From contig NZ_QLLY01000011.1 in assembly GCF_003259365.1 (NCBI RefSeq), positions 242,286 to 306,285 of the forward strand: 64,000 nt of DNA, written 5' to 3'. The notes below the pieces were generated by a model. The model made no database searches and had not been told where the DNA came from. It worked only from the letters and a program-made list of their open reading frames with translations. Below are positions 24,427-32,893 of this stretch, in pieces. The first letter of the stretch is position 1. Each line of letters starts with the position of its first letter. The DNA is from Streptomyces sp. PsTaAH-137 (GTDB lineage: Bacteria; Actinomycetota; Actinomycetes; Streptomycetales; Streptomycetaceae). The position numbers and the translations under genes were made by a program.

Positions 24427-25389
24427 ATGATGCGCAAGGTGACCCAAGGACCCGCAGCCCCCTCCGCGCAGCAGCGTCTGATGCTGCTCGACACCGCGTC
24501 CCTGTACTTCCGGGCCTACTTCGGCGTGCCCGACTCCGTGAAGGCCCCGGACGGCACTCCGGTGAACGCGGTGCGCGGACTGCTCGAATTCATCACCCGC
24601 CTCGTCCACGACCACCACCCCACGCACCTGGTGGCGTGCATGGACGCGGACTGGCGTCCGCAGTGGCGCGTCGACCTGATCCCGTCGTACAAGGCGCACC
24701 GCGTCGCCGAGGAGACGCCCTCCGGGACTCCGGACGAGGAGGAGGTGCCGGACACCCTGGCGCCGCAGGTCCCGATCATCGAGGCCGTGCTGGACGCGGT
24801 GGGCATCGCGCGCGTCGGTGTCGCCGGGTACGAGGCGGACGACGTGATCGGCACCTTCACCGGGCGGGCGAGCGGCCCGGTGGACATCGTCACCGGCGAC
24901 CGCGACCTGTTCCAGCTCGTCGACGACAAGCGGGAGCGGCGCGTGCTCTACCCGGTCAAGGGCGTCGGCACGCTGCAGATCACCGACGAGGACCTGCTGC
25001 GCGAGAAGTACGGGGTGGACGGCTCCGGCTACGCGGACATGGCGCTGCTGCGCGGCGACCCCAGCGACGGTCTGCCGGGCGTCCCCGGCATCGGCGAGAA
25101 GACGGCCGCGAAGCTGCTCGCACAGTTCGGGGACCTGGCGGGGATCATGGCCGCGGTCGACGACCCGAAGGCGAAGCTGACGCCGACGCAGCGCAAGCGG
25201 CTCGACGAGTCGCGCCCGTACCTGGCGGTGGCGCCGAAGGTCGTGCAGGTCGCGGGCGACGTCCCGCTGCCCGCCGTGGACACCGCCCTGCCCAGGACAC
25301 CGCACGACGCGGCCATGGTCGAGCAGTTGGGGGCCCGCTGGGGCTTGGGAGGTTCTTTGCAGCGGCTCCTCGCCACACTCTCGGGATGA
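24427..25389 (+). CDS. 5'-3' exonuclease (FEN/Pol I N-terminal domain type)
   Basis: 320 residues. Acidic active-site clusters are in LLDTASLYFRAYFG, CMDADWRPQWR, YEADDVIGTF and TGDRDLFQLV, and the helix-hairpin-helix is GVPGIGEKTAAKLL. It is a stand-alone structure-specific nuclease that removes RNA primers and flaps during replication and repair. Start codon choice is uncertain: ATG at 24427 or 24430, or GTG at 24439, with no clear Shine-Dalgarno sequence. It is divergent from the ABC importer across about 250 nt in which I see no gene. Confidence 0.93.
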   Translation: MMRKVTQGPAAPSAQQRLMLLDTASLYFRAYFGVPDSVKAPDGTPVNAVRGLLEFITRLVHDHHPTHLVACMDADWRPQWRVDLIPSYKAHRVAEETPSGTPDEEEVPDTLAPQVPIIEAVLDAVGIARVGVAGYEADDVIGTFTGRASGPVDIVTGDRDLFQLVDDKRERRVLYPVKGVGTLQITDEDLLREKYGVDGSGYADMALLRGDPSDGLPGVPGIGEKTAAKLLAQFGDLAGIMAAVDDPKAKLTPTQRKRLDESRPYLAVAPKVVQVAGDVPLPAVDTALPRTPHDAAMVEQLGARWGLGGSLQRLLATLSG

Positions 25390-25393
25390 GGTG

Positions 25394-25412
25394 TTAGCTT
25401 AGGTATACCTAA
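25394..25412. promoter_or_regulatory. Iron box (DmdR/IdeR operator)
   Basis: TTAGCTTAGGTATACCTAA matches the 19-bp actinobacterial iron-box pattern (TTAGGTTAGGCTNACCTAA), with a perfect central palindrome CTTAGGTATACCTAAG. It lies 28 nt before the siderophore-interacting protein start, so the gene should be repressed when iron is sufficient. Confidence 0.9.
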
Positions 25413-25439
25413 GTAGCAGTGGATCAAGGGAGACCGCAC

Positions 25440-26276
25440 ATGGCCGAGCGTCCCGCAGCGCGCAAGCCCCGCAAGGCCCGCTCCGCACAGGTCGTGCGCA
25501 CGGAGCGCCTGACGCCTCACATGCAGCGGGTGGTGCTCGGCGGGGACGGCCTCGCGGACTTCCCCGCCGAGCTGGAGTACACCGACCACTACATGAAGCT
25601 CCTGTTCGCGCCGCCCGGTGTCGCGTACGAGGAGCCCTTCGACGTGGAGCGGATCCGGGAGGAGCTGCCGCGCGAGCAGTGGCCCGTGACGCGTACGTAC
25701 ACGGTGCGCGCCTGGGACCCGGCCGCGCGCGAGCTGACCGTCGACTTCGTGGTCCACGGCGACGAGGGCCTGGCCGGTCCCTGGTCGGCCGCCGCGCAGC
25801 CGGGCGAGACGATCCACTTCATGGGCCCGGGCGGCGCCTACCGCCCCGACCTCGCCGCCGACTGGCACCTGCTCGCCGGTGACGAGAGCGCGCTGCCCGC
25901 GATCGCGGCCGCGCTGGAGGTGCTGCCGGAGGGGACGCGGGCGCACGCCTTCATCGAGATCGGGGGCCCCGAGGAGGAGCAGAAGATCGACACCCCGGTC
26001 GAGGTCACCTGGCTGCACCGGGCGGGCCGTCCGGTCGGCCAGGCGCTGATCGCGGCGGTCACCGGACTCGACTTCCCCGCGGGCCGGCTGCACGCCTTCG
26101 TGCACGGCGAGGCCGGCTTCGTGAAGGAGCTGCGCCGCTACCTGCGCGTCGAGCGGCAGATCCCCCGCGAGGACCTGTCGATCTCCGGCTACTGGCGCCT
26201 CGGCCACAACGAGGACGGCTGGCAGGCCTCGAAGCGCGACTGGAACGCGCAGGTGGAGGCGGAGCAGGAGGGCTAG
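25440..26276 (+). CDS. Siderophore-interacting protein (FAD-dependent ferric reductase)
   Basis: 278 residues of the ViuB/SIP family. The FAD-binding RTYTVRAWDPAARELTVDFVVHG segment (with the R-T-Y-T motif), the PWSAAAQPGE region and the C-terminal ISGYWRLGHNEDGWQ are characteristic. It releases iron from ferric siderophores in the cytoplasm by reduction. The ATG at 25440 follows GGGAGA and the iron box, giving clear iron control. Its TAG overlaps the stop of the convergent SDR gene in a shared CTAG. Confidence 0.95.
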   Translation: MAERPAARKPRKARSAQVVRTERLTPHMQRVVLGGDGLADFPAELEYTDHYMKLLFAPPGVAYEEPFDVERIREELPREQWPVTRTYTVRAWDPAARELTVDFVVHGDEGLAGPWSAAAQPGETIHFMGPGGAYRPDLAADWHLLAGDESALPAIAAALEVLPEGTRAHAFIEIGGPEEEQKIDTPVEVTWLHRAGRPVGQALIAAVTGLDFPAGRLHAFVHGEAGFVKELRRYLRVERQIPREDLSISGYWRLGHNEDGWQASKRDWNAQVEAEQEG

Positions 26277-27121
26277 ACCCTGTCTCCCGCCCGGGCGGCT
26301 CCGCTGCCGAAGAGCCGTCGCGCCTCGGCCAGATCCGCCCGGGCCGCCTCGGCCGCGGCCTCCCGATAGCCGAACGCGTCGTCACCGACCGGGATCCGCA
26401 GCGGCAGCGGCCCCTCGGTGGCGACCATGGCGAGCACCCGGGCGGCGAAGTCCTCGGGGTCACCGACCTGCGGAGTGTCGGCCAGGGCGCGGAAGGCCGC
26501 GAGCATGGGGCCGTTGGCCTCGTCGTAGGCCGGTACGTGGTCGTGGGTCTCGGTCATGGCGGTGCCGTAGCGCGTGGCGAACATGCCGGGTTCCAGGACG
26601 GTGACGCGGATGCCGTGGGGCTCGACCTCGGCCGCGAGCGTCTGGCTCATGGCCTCCAGCGCCTGCTTCCCGGCCGCGTAGGCGGCCGTGCCGGAGAGGG
26701 TGATGTGCCCGGCCACCGAGGACACGTTGAGGATGTGTCCCGCGCCCTGGGCGCGCATCAGGGGCAGGACGAGCCGCGTCAGGCGCCAGGGGCCGACGAG
26801 CAGGACGTCCAGCAGGTCGCTCAGTTCGGTGTCGGAGGTCTCCTCGACCGCGCCGAACAGACCGCCGCCCGCGTTGTTGACCAGGACGTCGATGCCGCCC
26901 AGGCGCTCGGCCGCACACCGGACGGCGTCCGCGCAGGAGGCGGCGTCGCGCAGTTCCAGCGCGACGGCGGTGACGCGGCCGGGCCAGGCGGCGGCCAGAT
27001 CCTCCAGGTCGGCGGTCTTGCGCGCGGTGACCACGAGGTCGTCGCCCGCCGCGGCGGCCGCGCCCGCCAGCGCCCGGCCTAGGCCGGAAGAACATCCCGT
27101 GATGAGCCAGCGTCGTCCCAT
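26273..27121 (-). CDS. SDR-family oxidoreductase
   Basis: 282 residues. The cofactor motif is TGCSSGLG (about 7-14), with NNAGGG and the catalytic YAAGKQA. The Arg in VTARKTADL suggests NADP. The C-terminal half resembles the retinol-dehydrogenase-like subgroup with unknown substrate. ATG at 27119-27121. It ends tail-to-tail with the siderophore gene, sharing the CTAG stop sequence; no operon partner is apparent. Confidence 0.9.
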   Translation of the reverse strand: MGRRWLITGCSSGLGRALAGAAAAAGDDLVVTARKTADLEDLAAAWPGRVTAVALELRDAASCADAVRCAAERLGGIDVLVNNAGGGLFGAVEETSDTELSDLLDVLLVGPWRLTRLVLPLMRAQGAGHILNVSSVAGHITLSGTAAYAAGKQALEAMSQTLAAEVEPHGIRVTVLEPGMFATRYGTAMTETHDHVPAYDEANGPMLAAFRALADTPQVGDPEDFAARVLAMVATEGPLPLRIPVGDDAFGYREAAAEAARADLAEARRLFGSGAARAGDRV

Positions 27122-27271
27122 TGCGTTCCCCCGGCCGCCCGTTCGTGCGCCGCCCGCATGGCAGCACCTCATGGTGGAGGCGGCGCCTTGCCCTCGTCAG
27201 CCCTGCTGCGGGAGCGCCCGCGGGCGCGCGGGCGCACCGGCCCGGCGCACGGATCCGCTCGGGTGCGGCGC

Positions 27272-28729
27272 CTACTCGCCGATGACCTCGCCGTACTTCG
27301 TGCCGGTGGGCAGGGCGAGCCCGTACGGCGTCAGCGACCGTCCGACGACATCGGCGGTCTCGGTGCTCTGCGCGTACCAGACGCCGCCCGAGCGGGCCTC
27401 GCCCGCGTTCTCCGAGGGGGCGCTCGCGGCGACGTCGCCCAGCCGGTCGGGGTCGAAGCCGCCGGTGGTCACCTGCGCGCCGAACTGGTCGCCTGCCTCG
27501 GCGGTGCCGGGCATGCCGGGGCTGTCCTGGTTGCGCGCGACCCCGCCGGACGGGCCGGTGGCGGTGCCGCGCAGGACGACGTACGCGCCCGCGTCCTTGA
27601 CGGTGCCGATGTCCTCACCGGGCACGCCGACCACCAGTTCCGGAAGGCCGTCGCCGGTCAGGTCGCCCGCGGCGACGGAGAAGCCGAACCAGTCACCGGC
27701 CTCGGAGGCCCCGGCGACACCGGGGCTGTCCTGGGTGAGGCAGTCCTGCGCGGACCCGAACGCGGCTCCCCCGCTGCGCACCAGGGCGACCACGCCGCCG
27801 GTCCGCTCGTCCGCGCAGCGCGGTGCCTCCTCGGACTCGGGGTTGGGCTGGTAGTAGCCGATGGCCAGGTCGTCCCTGCCGTCCCGGTCGAAGTCCGCGG
27901 CCGCCAGCGACTGGCCGTAGTCGTCGCTGGTCCAGTACCGGGCGGGGTGGCCCGCGGCGTCCCAGCGCAGGATGAAGCTGCCCGCTCCCTCCAGCTCCTT
28001 GTACGTCACCGCGAGGTCGTCCTCGCCGTCCCCGTCGAAGTCGCCGGTCGCGAGGTCGCGGGTGCGGCCGCCCATGCTGTACTGCGCGACGACCTCGGTC
28101 GTGGTGGGCGATCCGGGGGTGAGCGGGCCGGGCCGCAGCCGCAGCGAGCCACTCTCCTCGCCGGCCGCGCCGAGCGCGAGGTCCTGGTCGCCGTCGTGGT
28201 CGTAGTCGCCCACGGAGATGCGGCCGCCGAGCTGGGTGAACTCGCCCTCGCCCTTGGCGGCGGTGAAGCCGACGCTGTCGTGGGTGCCGAAGCCCAGCCG
28301 GGAGCCGTACAGCACGGTGACGCTGCCCTCGTGGCCGTAGCCCGTGTCGGTGAGGGCCTCGCCGCTCGCGCCGATGACGAGATCGGCGACGCCGTCGCCG
28401 TTGAGGTCGCCGGAGGCCACCGCGGAGCCGAAGCGGTCCCCGGCCTCCGGGGTGCCGGGCACGGCGCGGTAGGACTGGCTGATGACGCCGGTGGAGCTGT
28501 TGGGGCCGAGCCCGTTCAAGCCGCCCCAGACCACATTGACGTAACCGGCCTGCGCCTTGCCGTTCACCGTCGCCGACGGCACGCCCACCGCGAGGTCGGT
28601 GAACCCGTCCCCGTTGAAGTCGGCGTGCACCGGGGTCGCGGCGGCCGCGGTCCCGGCGAGGGGCAGGGTCAGCCCGGCGGCGGTGAGGGCCGCGACGGCC
28701 GCGGTGGCACCCAGGGTTCCTACACGCAC
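27272..28729 (-). CDS. Secreted FG-GAP (integrin-like beta-propeller) repeat protein
   Basis: 485 residues with a signal peptide (about 1-31). About seven FG-GAP units follow, each with a calcium-binding loop such as DFNGDGFTDLAVG, DLNGDGVADLVIG, DYDHDGDQDLALG, DFDGDGEDDLAV and DLTGDGLPELVVG. This makes an integrin-alpha-like propeller, probably for extracellular binding. No catalytic domain is attached. The start is GTG (28727-28729). It is monocistronic as far as visible. Confidence 0.92.
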   Translation of the reverse strand: MRVGTLGATAAVAALTAAGLTLPLAGTAAAATPVHADFNGDGFTDLAVGVPSATVNGKAQAGYVNVVWGGLNGLGPNSSTGVISQSYRAVPGTPEAGDRFGSAVASGDLNGDGVADLVIGASGEALTDTGYGHEGSVTVLYGSRLGFGTHDSVGFTAAKGEGEFTQLGGRISVGDYDHDGDQDLALGAAGEESGSLRLRPGPLTPGSPTTTEVVAQYSMGGRTRDLATGDFDGDGEDDLAVTYKELEGAGSFILRWDAAGHPARYWTSDDYGQSLAAADFDRDGRDDLAIGYYQPNPESEEAPRCADERTGGVVALVRSGGAAFGSAQDCLTQDSPGVAGASEAGDWFGFSVAAGDLTGDGLPELVVGVPGEDIGTVKDAGAYVVLRGTATGPSGGVARNQDSPGMPGTAEAGDQFGAQVTTGGFDPDRLGDVAASAPSENAGEARSGGVWYAQSTETADVVGRSLTPYGLALPTGTKYGEVIGE

Positions 28730-28877
28730 GGTGGTTCTCCCGGAGATCGAGAAGGACGGGGAAGCTGTTCCGGGCAGTGTGACGCGCGAGGTGTACGAAG
28801 GGTTGTGCGAAAGGGACTTGGGCGTGAACGCGGCGCAGTTCTAGGAGGCGTCTTCGGGTCGCCGTACCCTTGACCTG

Positions 28878-29846
28878 GTGACGCGCCGAAGACCCCGCAC
28901 CCCACCGGCCCCGCTCCGCCAGCGCGACGGCATCGACCCGGTACGGGTCCGGCTGCCGGTCGACGGCGCGGAGAGCTGGGCCACGCTCCGTGACCATCTC
29001 GTGGGACGGCTCAGCGCCGGTGACGGCGTGATCGACGCGATGATCGCCGAGGGCCGCATCGTGCGGACCGACGGCAGCGCGGTCACCGCCACGGCCGCGT
29101 ACGAACCGGGCGGCACCGTCTGGTTCCACCGCGACCTCGCGCCCGAGACGCCCGTGCCGTTCCCCGTCGGCATCGTGTACCGCGACGACCACATCGTCGT
29201 CGCCGACAAGCCGCACTTCCTGGCCACGATGCCGCGCGGCAGCCATGTCACCGAGACCGCGCTCGCCCGCCTCCGCCGCGACCTGGGTATTCCGGCCCTC
29301 GGCCCCGCGCATCGGCTCGACCGGCTGACGGCGGGGCTCGTGCTGTTCGTCGTACAGCCGCAGGAGCGGGGGAAGTACCAGACGCTGTTCGGGGACCGGC
29401 TGGTGCGCAAGGAGTACGAGGCGGTGGCCCCCTACGATCCCGCGGTGCCGCTGCCCGCGGTCCTGCGCAGCCGGATCGAGAAGGAGCGCGGGGTGCTCGC
29501 CGCCCGGGAGGTCCCGGGCGGCGAGCCCAACGCCGAGACCGGCGTCCGGCTCGACGGCCGCGCCGGGCCGCTCGCGCTGTACCGGCTGACCCCGCACACC
29601 GGGCGCACCCATCAGCTGCGGGTGCACATGAACAGCCTGGGCCTGCCGATCCTCGGCGACCCCCTGTACCCGGAGGTCACCGGCCCGGTCGCGCCCGGCG
29701 ACTTCCGGCGGCCGCTCCAACTCCTCGCGCGCTCACTGGAGTTCCGGGATCCGGTGACCGGGCACGAGCACCGGTTCGTCAGTGCTCGCACCCTGCGCGC
29801 CTGGACGTCGTACGACTCCTGGGCGACCGAACCGGCCGATCAGTAA
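28878..29846 (+). CDS. RluA/RluC-family pseudouridine synthase
   Basis: 322 residues. The catalytic aspartate lies in HRLDRLTAGLVLF, and the C-terminal TGRTHQLRVHMNSLGLPILGD is the second family signature. The N-terminal region is a poorly conserved S4-like part (HLVGRLSAGDGVIDAMIAEG). It isomerises uridine in rRNA or tRNA. GTG start at 28878. Its end overlaps the convergent P450 gene by 7 nt. Confidence 0.94.
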   Translation: MTRRRPRTPPAPLRQRDGIDPVRVRLPVDGAESWATLRDHLVGRLSAGDGVIDAMIAEGRIVRTDGSAVTATAAYEPGGTVWFHRDLAPETPVPFPVGIVYRDDHIVVADKPHFLATMPRGSHVTETALARLRRDLGIPALGPAHRLDRLTAGLVLFVVQPQERGKYQTLFGDRLVRKEYEAVAPYDPAVPLPAVLRSRIEKERGVLAAREVPGGEPNAETGVRLDGRAGPLALYRLTPHTGRTHQLRVHMNSLGLPILGDPLYPEVTGPVAPGDFRRPLQLLARSLEFRDPVTGHEHRFVSARTLRAWTSYDSWATEPADQ

Positions 29847-31345
29847 CCGCGCCACCAGCGCAGGAACCGCTGCCAGGCACCGACCGGCGGCTCCGGCGCG
29901 GCCTGCGGCACCGGGGCGGCGTGGACCGTGGGCTCCACGGGCGCGGCGGGCGGCGGGGGCACGGCCGGCGCGGGAGCCGACGAGACCTGCCAGTCGGGCC
30001 TGCGCGGCGGGGTGATGCTGGGCTTGCCGCTGACGTCCTGCTGCGCCCGTGGCGTGAACGTCACCGGGAGCGTCACCAGATGCCGGGACAGGATCGACGA
30101 GCGCCACTTCAACTCGCTCTCGTCGACGGAGAGTTCGGTGTCGGGCAGCCGCATCAGGAACGCGTCGACGCCGATCTCGGCGATGGCGCGGCCGATGTCC
30201 TGGCCGGGGCACTCGTGCGGCCCGCCGCCGAACGCGAGGTGCGAGCGGTTGCCCATCATGTGGGCGGTCGGGTCGGGGCGGACGATCGGGCACACATTGC
30301 CCGGCTGGATCCCGAAGAGCAGGCCGTCGCCCGCGCGGATCTGCTGCCCGCCCAGCTCCGTGTCCACCTTCGCGAAGTAGCCGATCATGGCGCTGAACGG
30401 CGGCTCGTCCCACAGCGACTGCTCGACCGCCTCGGGCACGGTCATCTGCCCGCCGTTGAGCTGGGCGCGGAAACGCGGGTCGGTGAGCACGACGCGCAGC
30501 ACGTTCGCGATGAGGTTGGCCGTTGCCTCGTACCCGGCGATGAGGACGAGGCGGAGGTGGTGGGCGACCTCCTCGTCGGTGAGCCCGGCCGGGTCGCCGA
30601 TCAGGCCGCTGGTGAAGTCGCCCTCGACCGGGTGGGCCCTGCGGCGGGCCACGAGGTCGAACAGGACGCCCATGATGAACTCGTTGCTGGCGATGGCCGT
30701 CTCGGTGCCCTTGAGGAAGTCGCGGGCGTTCTGCACGATCCGCTCGCTGTAGGCCTCGGGCGCGCCGATCACGTCGAGCATCACCATCATCGGCAGATGC
30801 TCGGCGAACTCGCTGACGATGTCGCAGGTGCCGCGCTCGGAGAACCGGTTGATGATCTCCTGGGTGCCCTTGTTGATGGACCGGCGCAGGCTGCGGTGCT
30901 CGATGGTCGACATGGCGGCGGTGACCGCGCCGCGCAGCCGGGCGTGCTCGGCGCCCTCGACGAAGGACGCCATGGGCTGCCAGCTGACGACCGGTGCGAG
31001 CGGGTGCGTGGGCTTGAACGTGCCGTTCTTCATCTGGGTCCAGATGCGGGCGTCCCGGGTGTACTGCGAGGTGCTGCGCACCATGTGCAGGTTCTCGGTG
31101 TGGCCGAGCACCGCCCACATGCGGACGTCCTCGTGGATCAGCACCGGTGCGACCGGGCCGTGTTCGGCGCGCAGCTTCTCGTAGAGGGCCGGGATGTCGG
31201 CGTCGGCCTCGGGTCCGTAGAGCCGGCGCAGTCCGTCCGGGCCGAGCGCGTGCGCGGGGCAGCCGGGCGGCGGGGCCTCGCCGTAGCCGTCGAGGTCGCC
31301 GTATCCGGCTTGTGACTGGGAGGGGTTGGGGGGAGGAGGCGTCAC
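29840..31345 (-). CDS. cvnE: Conservon cytochrome P450, CYP157-like, lacking ExxR
   Basis: 501 residues. The heme-binding loop is FGGGPHECPG (Cys about 379) and the I-helix has AGYEATAN (about 270). The normally invariant ExxR of the K-helix is replaced by EQSLW (about 308-312), the feature reported for CYP157 proteins of S. coelicolor. After about residue 420 there is a Pro/Ala-rich tail of about 80 residues ending WQRFLRWWRGY. It is the last gene of the conservon operon, as in cvn9/rarE. Substrate unknown; it may be regulatory rather than metabolic. GTG start; the exact N-terminus is uncertain. Confidence 0.92.
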   Translation of the reverse strand: MTPPPPNPSQSQAGYGDLDGYGEAPPPGCPAHALGPDGLRRLYGPEADADIPALYEKLRAEHGPVAPVLIHEDVRMWAVLGHTENLHMVRSTSQYTRDARIWTQMKNGTFKPTHPLAPVVSWQPMASFVEGAEHARLRGAVTAAMSTIEHRSLRRSINKGTQEIINRFSERGTCDIVSEFAEHLPMMVMLDVIGAPEAYSERIVQNARDFLKGTETAIASNEFIMGVLFDLVARRRAHPVEGDFTSGLIGDPAGLTDEEVAHHLRLVLIAGYEATANLIANVLRVVLTDPRFRAQLNGGQMTVPEAVEQSLWDEPPFSAMIGYFAKVDTELGGQQIRAGDGLLFGIQPGNVCPIVRPDPTAHMMGNRSHLAFGGGPHECPGQDIGRAIAEIGVDAFLMRLPDTELSVDESELKWRSSILSRHLVTLPVTFTPRAQQDVSGKPSITPPRRPDWQVSSAPAPAVPPPPAAPVEPTVHAAPVPQAAPEPPVGAWQRFLRWWRGY

Positions 31346-31399
31346 GGAAATCGCTCCGGTCGATTGGTGGACTGGTCTGTCGGACGCGGAAGTCGGGGC

Positions 31400-32053
31400 T
31401 CAGGCGCGGTGCAGGGCCATCTCGTGCAGGTAGCGCATCAGGGTCATCAGCACATCGCGGCTGGAGGCGCGGCGGCGCGCGTCGCACTCGATGATCGGGA
31501 CCTGCGGGTCCAGGTCGAGGGCGCTGCGCAGCTCCTCGGCGGGGTAGCGCGGGCCGTCCGGGAAGGCGTTGTTGGCGATGACGAACGGGACGCCGCGCTC
31601 CTCGAGGCGCCCGATCACGTCGAAGCTGACCTCCAGGCGGCGGGTGTCGATCAGGACGACGGCGCCGAGCGCGCCCTCGAACAGCCCGTTCCACAGGAAC
31701 CAGAAGCGCTCCTGGCCCGGTGTCCCGAACAGGTACAGGACGAGTTCGTCGGTGATCCTGATCCGGCCGAAGTCCATGGCCACGGTGGTGGCCGTCTTGG
31801 TGTCGGAGCCGTAGTCGTCGTCGACGCCGATGCCCGCCTGCGTCATGGTCTCTTCGGTGGTGAGCGGGCGGATCTCGCTGACCGACCCGACCATCGTGGT
31901 CTTGCCCACCCCGAATCCGCCGACGATCACGATCTTGACGGCCGAGGTGACCGTCTCGGGCATCCGGTCCTCGGCGCGCGGTCCGGGGATGTGCACGCCG
32001 CTGCCGAGGCCACCTGCGGCGGTGGTCGTGCTCTCAGAGCTTCTGTAGTCCAT
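31400..32053 (-). CDS. cvnD: Conservon Ras-like GTPase CvnD
   Basis: 217 residues with a variable N-terminus of about 35 residues. The P-loop is GGFGVGKTT (about 45-53); the switch II region is FGTPGQERFWF; a NKxD-like position is occupied by VIANNAFPDG. It resembles MglA/Ras small GTPases. In the model from S. coelicolor Cvn9 it sits at the membrane with CvnA, B and C and cycles between GDP and GTP. It overlaps cvnC by 20 nt, so the two are translationally coupled. Confidence 0.95.
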   Translation of the reverse strand: MDYRSSESTTTAAGGLGSGVHIPGPRAEDRMPETVTSAVKIVIVGGFGVGKTTMVGSVSEIRPLTTEETMTQAGIGVDDDYGSDTKTATTVAMDFGRIRITDELVLYLFGTPGQERFWFLWNGLFEGALGAVVLIDTRRLEVSFDVIGRLEERGVPFVIANNAFPDGPRYPAEELRSALDLDPQVPIIECDARRRASSRDVLMTLMRYLHEMALHRA

Positions 32054-32489
32054 GCATCACCGCTTCGAGGAGGGAACGGTCCGCGACGGCGCCCCGGATG
32101 ACCGGCGCGCGGGCCTGGACCTGTTCGGCCGCGAGGAGTTCGCCGAGCAGCACGGTGACCACGCTGAACGGCAGATTGAGGTAGGCCGAGATCTCGGCCG
32201 TGGACAGGGGGGTCCGGCACATCCGCAGCACGGCGGCCTGTTCGGGCGGCGCCGTCGGCTTCGGCTCGGTGCGGGCCACGATCAGCGTGACCAGGTCGAG
32301 CGGAGCACGCTCGCCGCCGTCGGTGCCGCCGGTGATGACGTACAGGCGCTCCAGGTCCTTGGGGTCCTGCGGGCCCTTGGCGCCCTGCGCTCCCTGCGGA
32401 CTCTGGGGATTGTGCGGGCTCTGGGGCGAGCGCCGCTCGCGCCGCGGCGGCGGGGGCTCTCGGTAGGGGGGCTGGGGCGGAGGCGTCAT
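32034..32489 (-). CDS. cvnC: Conservon DUF742 protein CvnC
   Basis: 151 residues. A Pro/Gln/Arg-rich N-terminal 45 residues precede a DUF742 winged-helix-like domain (RLYVITGGTDG, LDLVTLIVA, PLSTAEISAYLNLPFSVVTV). The ATG overlaps the cvnB stop (ATGA). Known as part of the Cvn membrane-associated complex. Confidence 0.95.
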   Translation of the reverse strand: MTPPPQPPYREPPPPRRERRSPQSPHNPQSPQGAQGAKGPQDPKDLERLYVITGGTDGGERAPLDLVTLIVARTEPKPTAPPEQAAVLRMCRTPLSTAEISAYLNLPFSVVTVLLGELLAAEQVQARAPVIRGAVADRSLLEAVMHGLQKL

Positions 32490-32893
32490 ACGGTCTGCCC
32501 GTTGCGCCGCGGCGGGCTGGTCAGATGTGCGCCGATCCGGATGACCAGGTCGCGCATCTGGTGGCTGATCATTCCGGCGTCGACGAACTGATTGGCGAGG
32601 ACGGCGAGGTACGCGCCCTTGCCGGCGGCCATCAGATAGAAGAAGCCGCCGTCGACCTCGATGATGACCATGTTCATCTTGCCGCTGGAGCTGGGGATCT
32701 CCGTGGCCACCGCGGAGGCGAGGGACTGAAGTCCCGCACAGGCGGCGGCGATCCGGTCGGCGGCGTCGGGGTCGCCGCCGTAGCGGGCGATGCGCAGTCC
32801 GTCGGCGGACAGCACGACCACCTGCTGCACGTTCGCCACACTGTCGGCGAGCTCCTTGAGCATCCAGTCGAAGTTGGCGCGTTGCTGGATCAC
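32486..32893 (-). CDS. cvnB: Conservon roadblock/LC7 protein CvnB
   Basis: 135 residues from GTG (32891-32893). The roadblock/LC7 fold is seen in NVQQVVVLSADGLRIA, a helix with AACAGLQSLASAV and MNMVIIEVDGGFFYLMAAG. Such proteins dimerise and act as GTPase regulators (MglB-like) toward CvnD. It overlaps cvnA by 4 nt (GTGA) and cvnC by 4 nt (ATGA), so translation runs continuously through the operon. Confidence 0.95.
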   Translation of the reverse strand: MIQQRANFDWMLKELADSVANVQQVVVLSADGLRIARYGGDPDAADRIAAACAGLQSLASAVATEIPSSSGKMNMVIIEVDGGFFYLMAAGKGAYLAVLANQFVDAGMISHQMRDLVIRIGAHLTSPPRRNGQTV

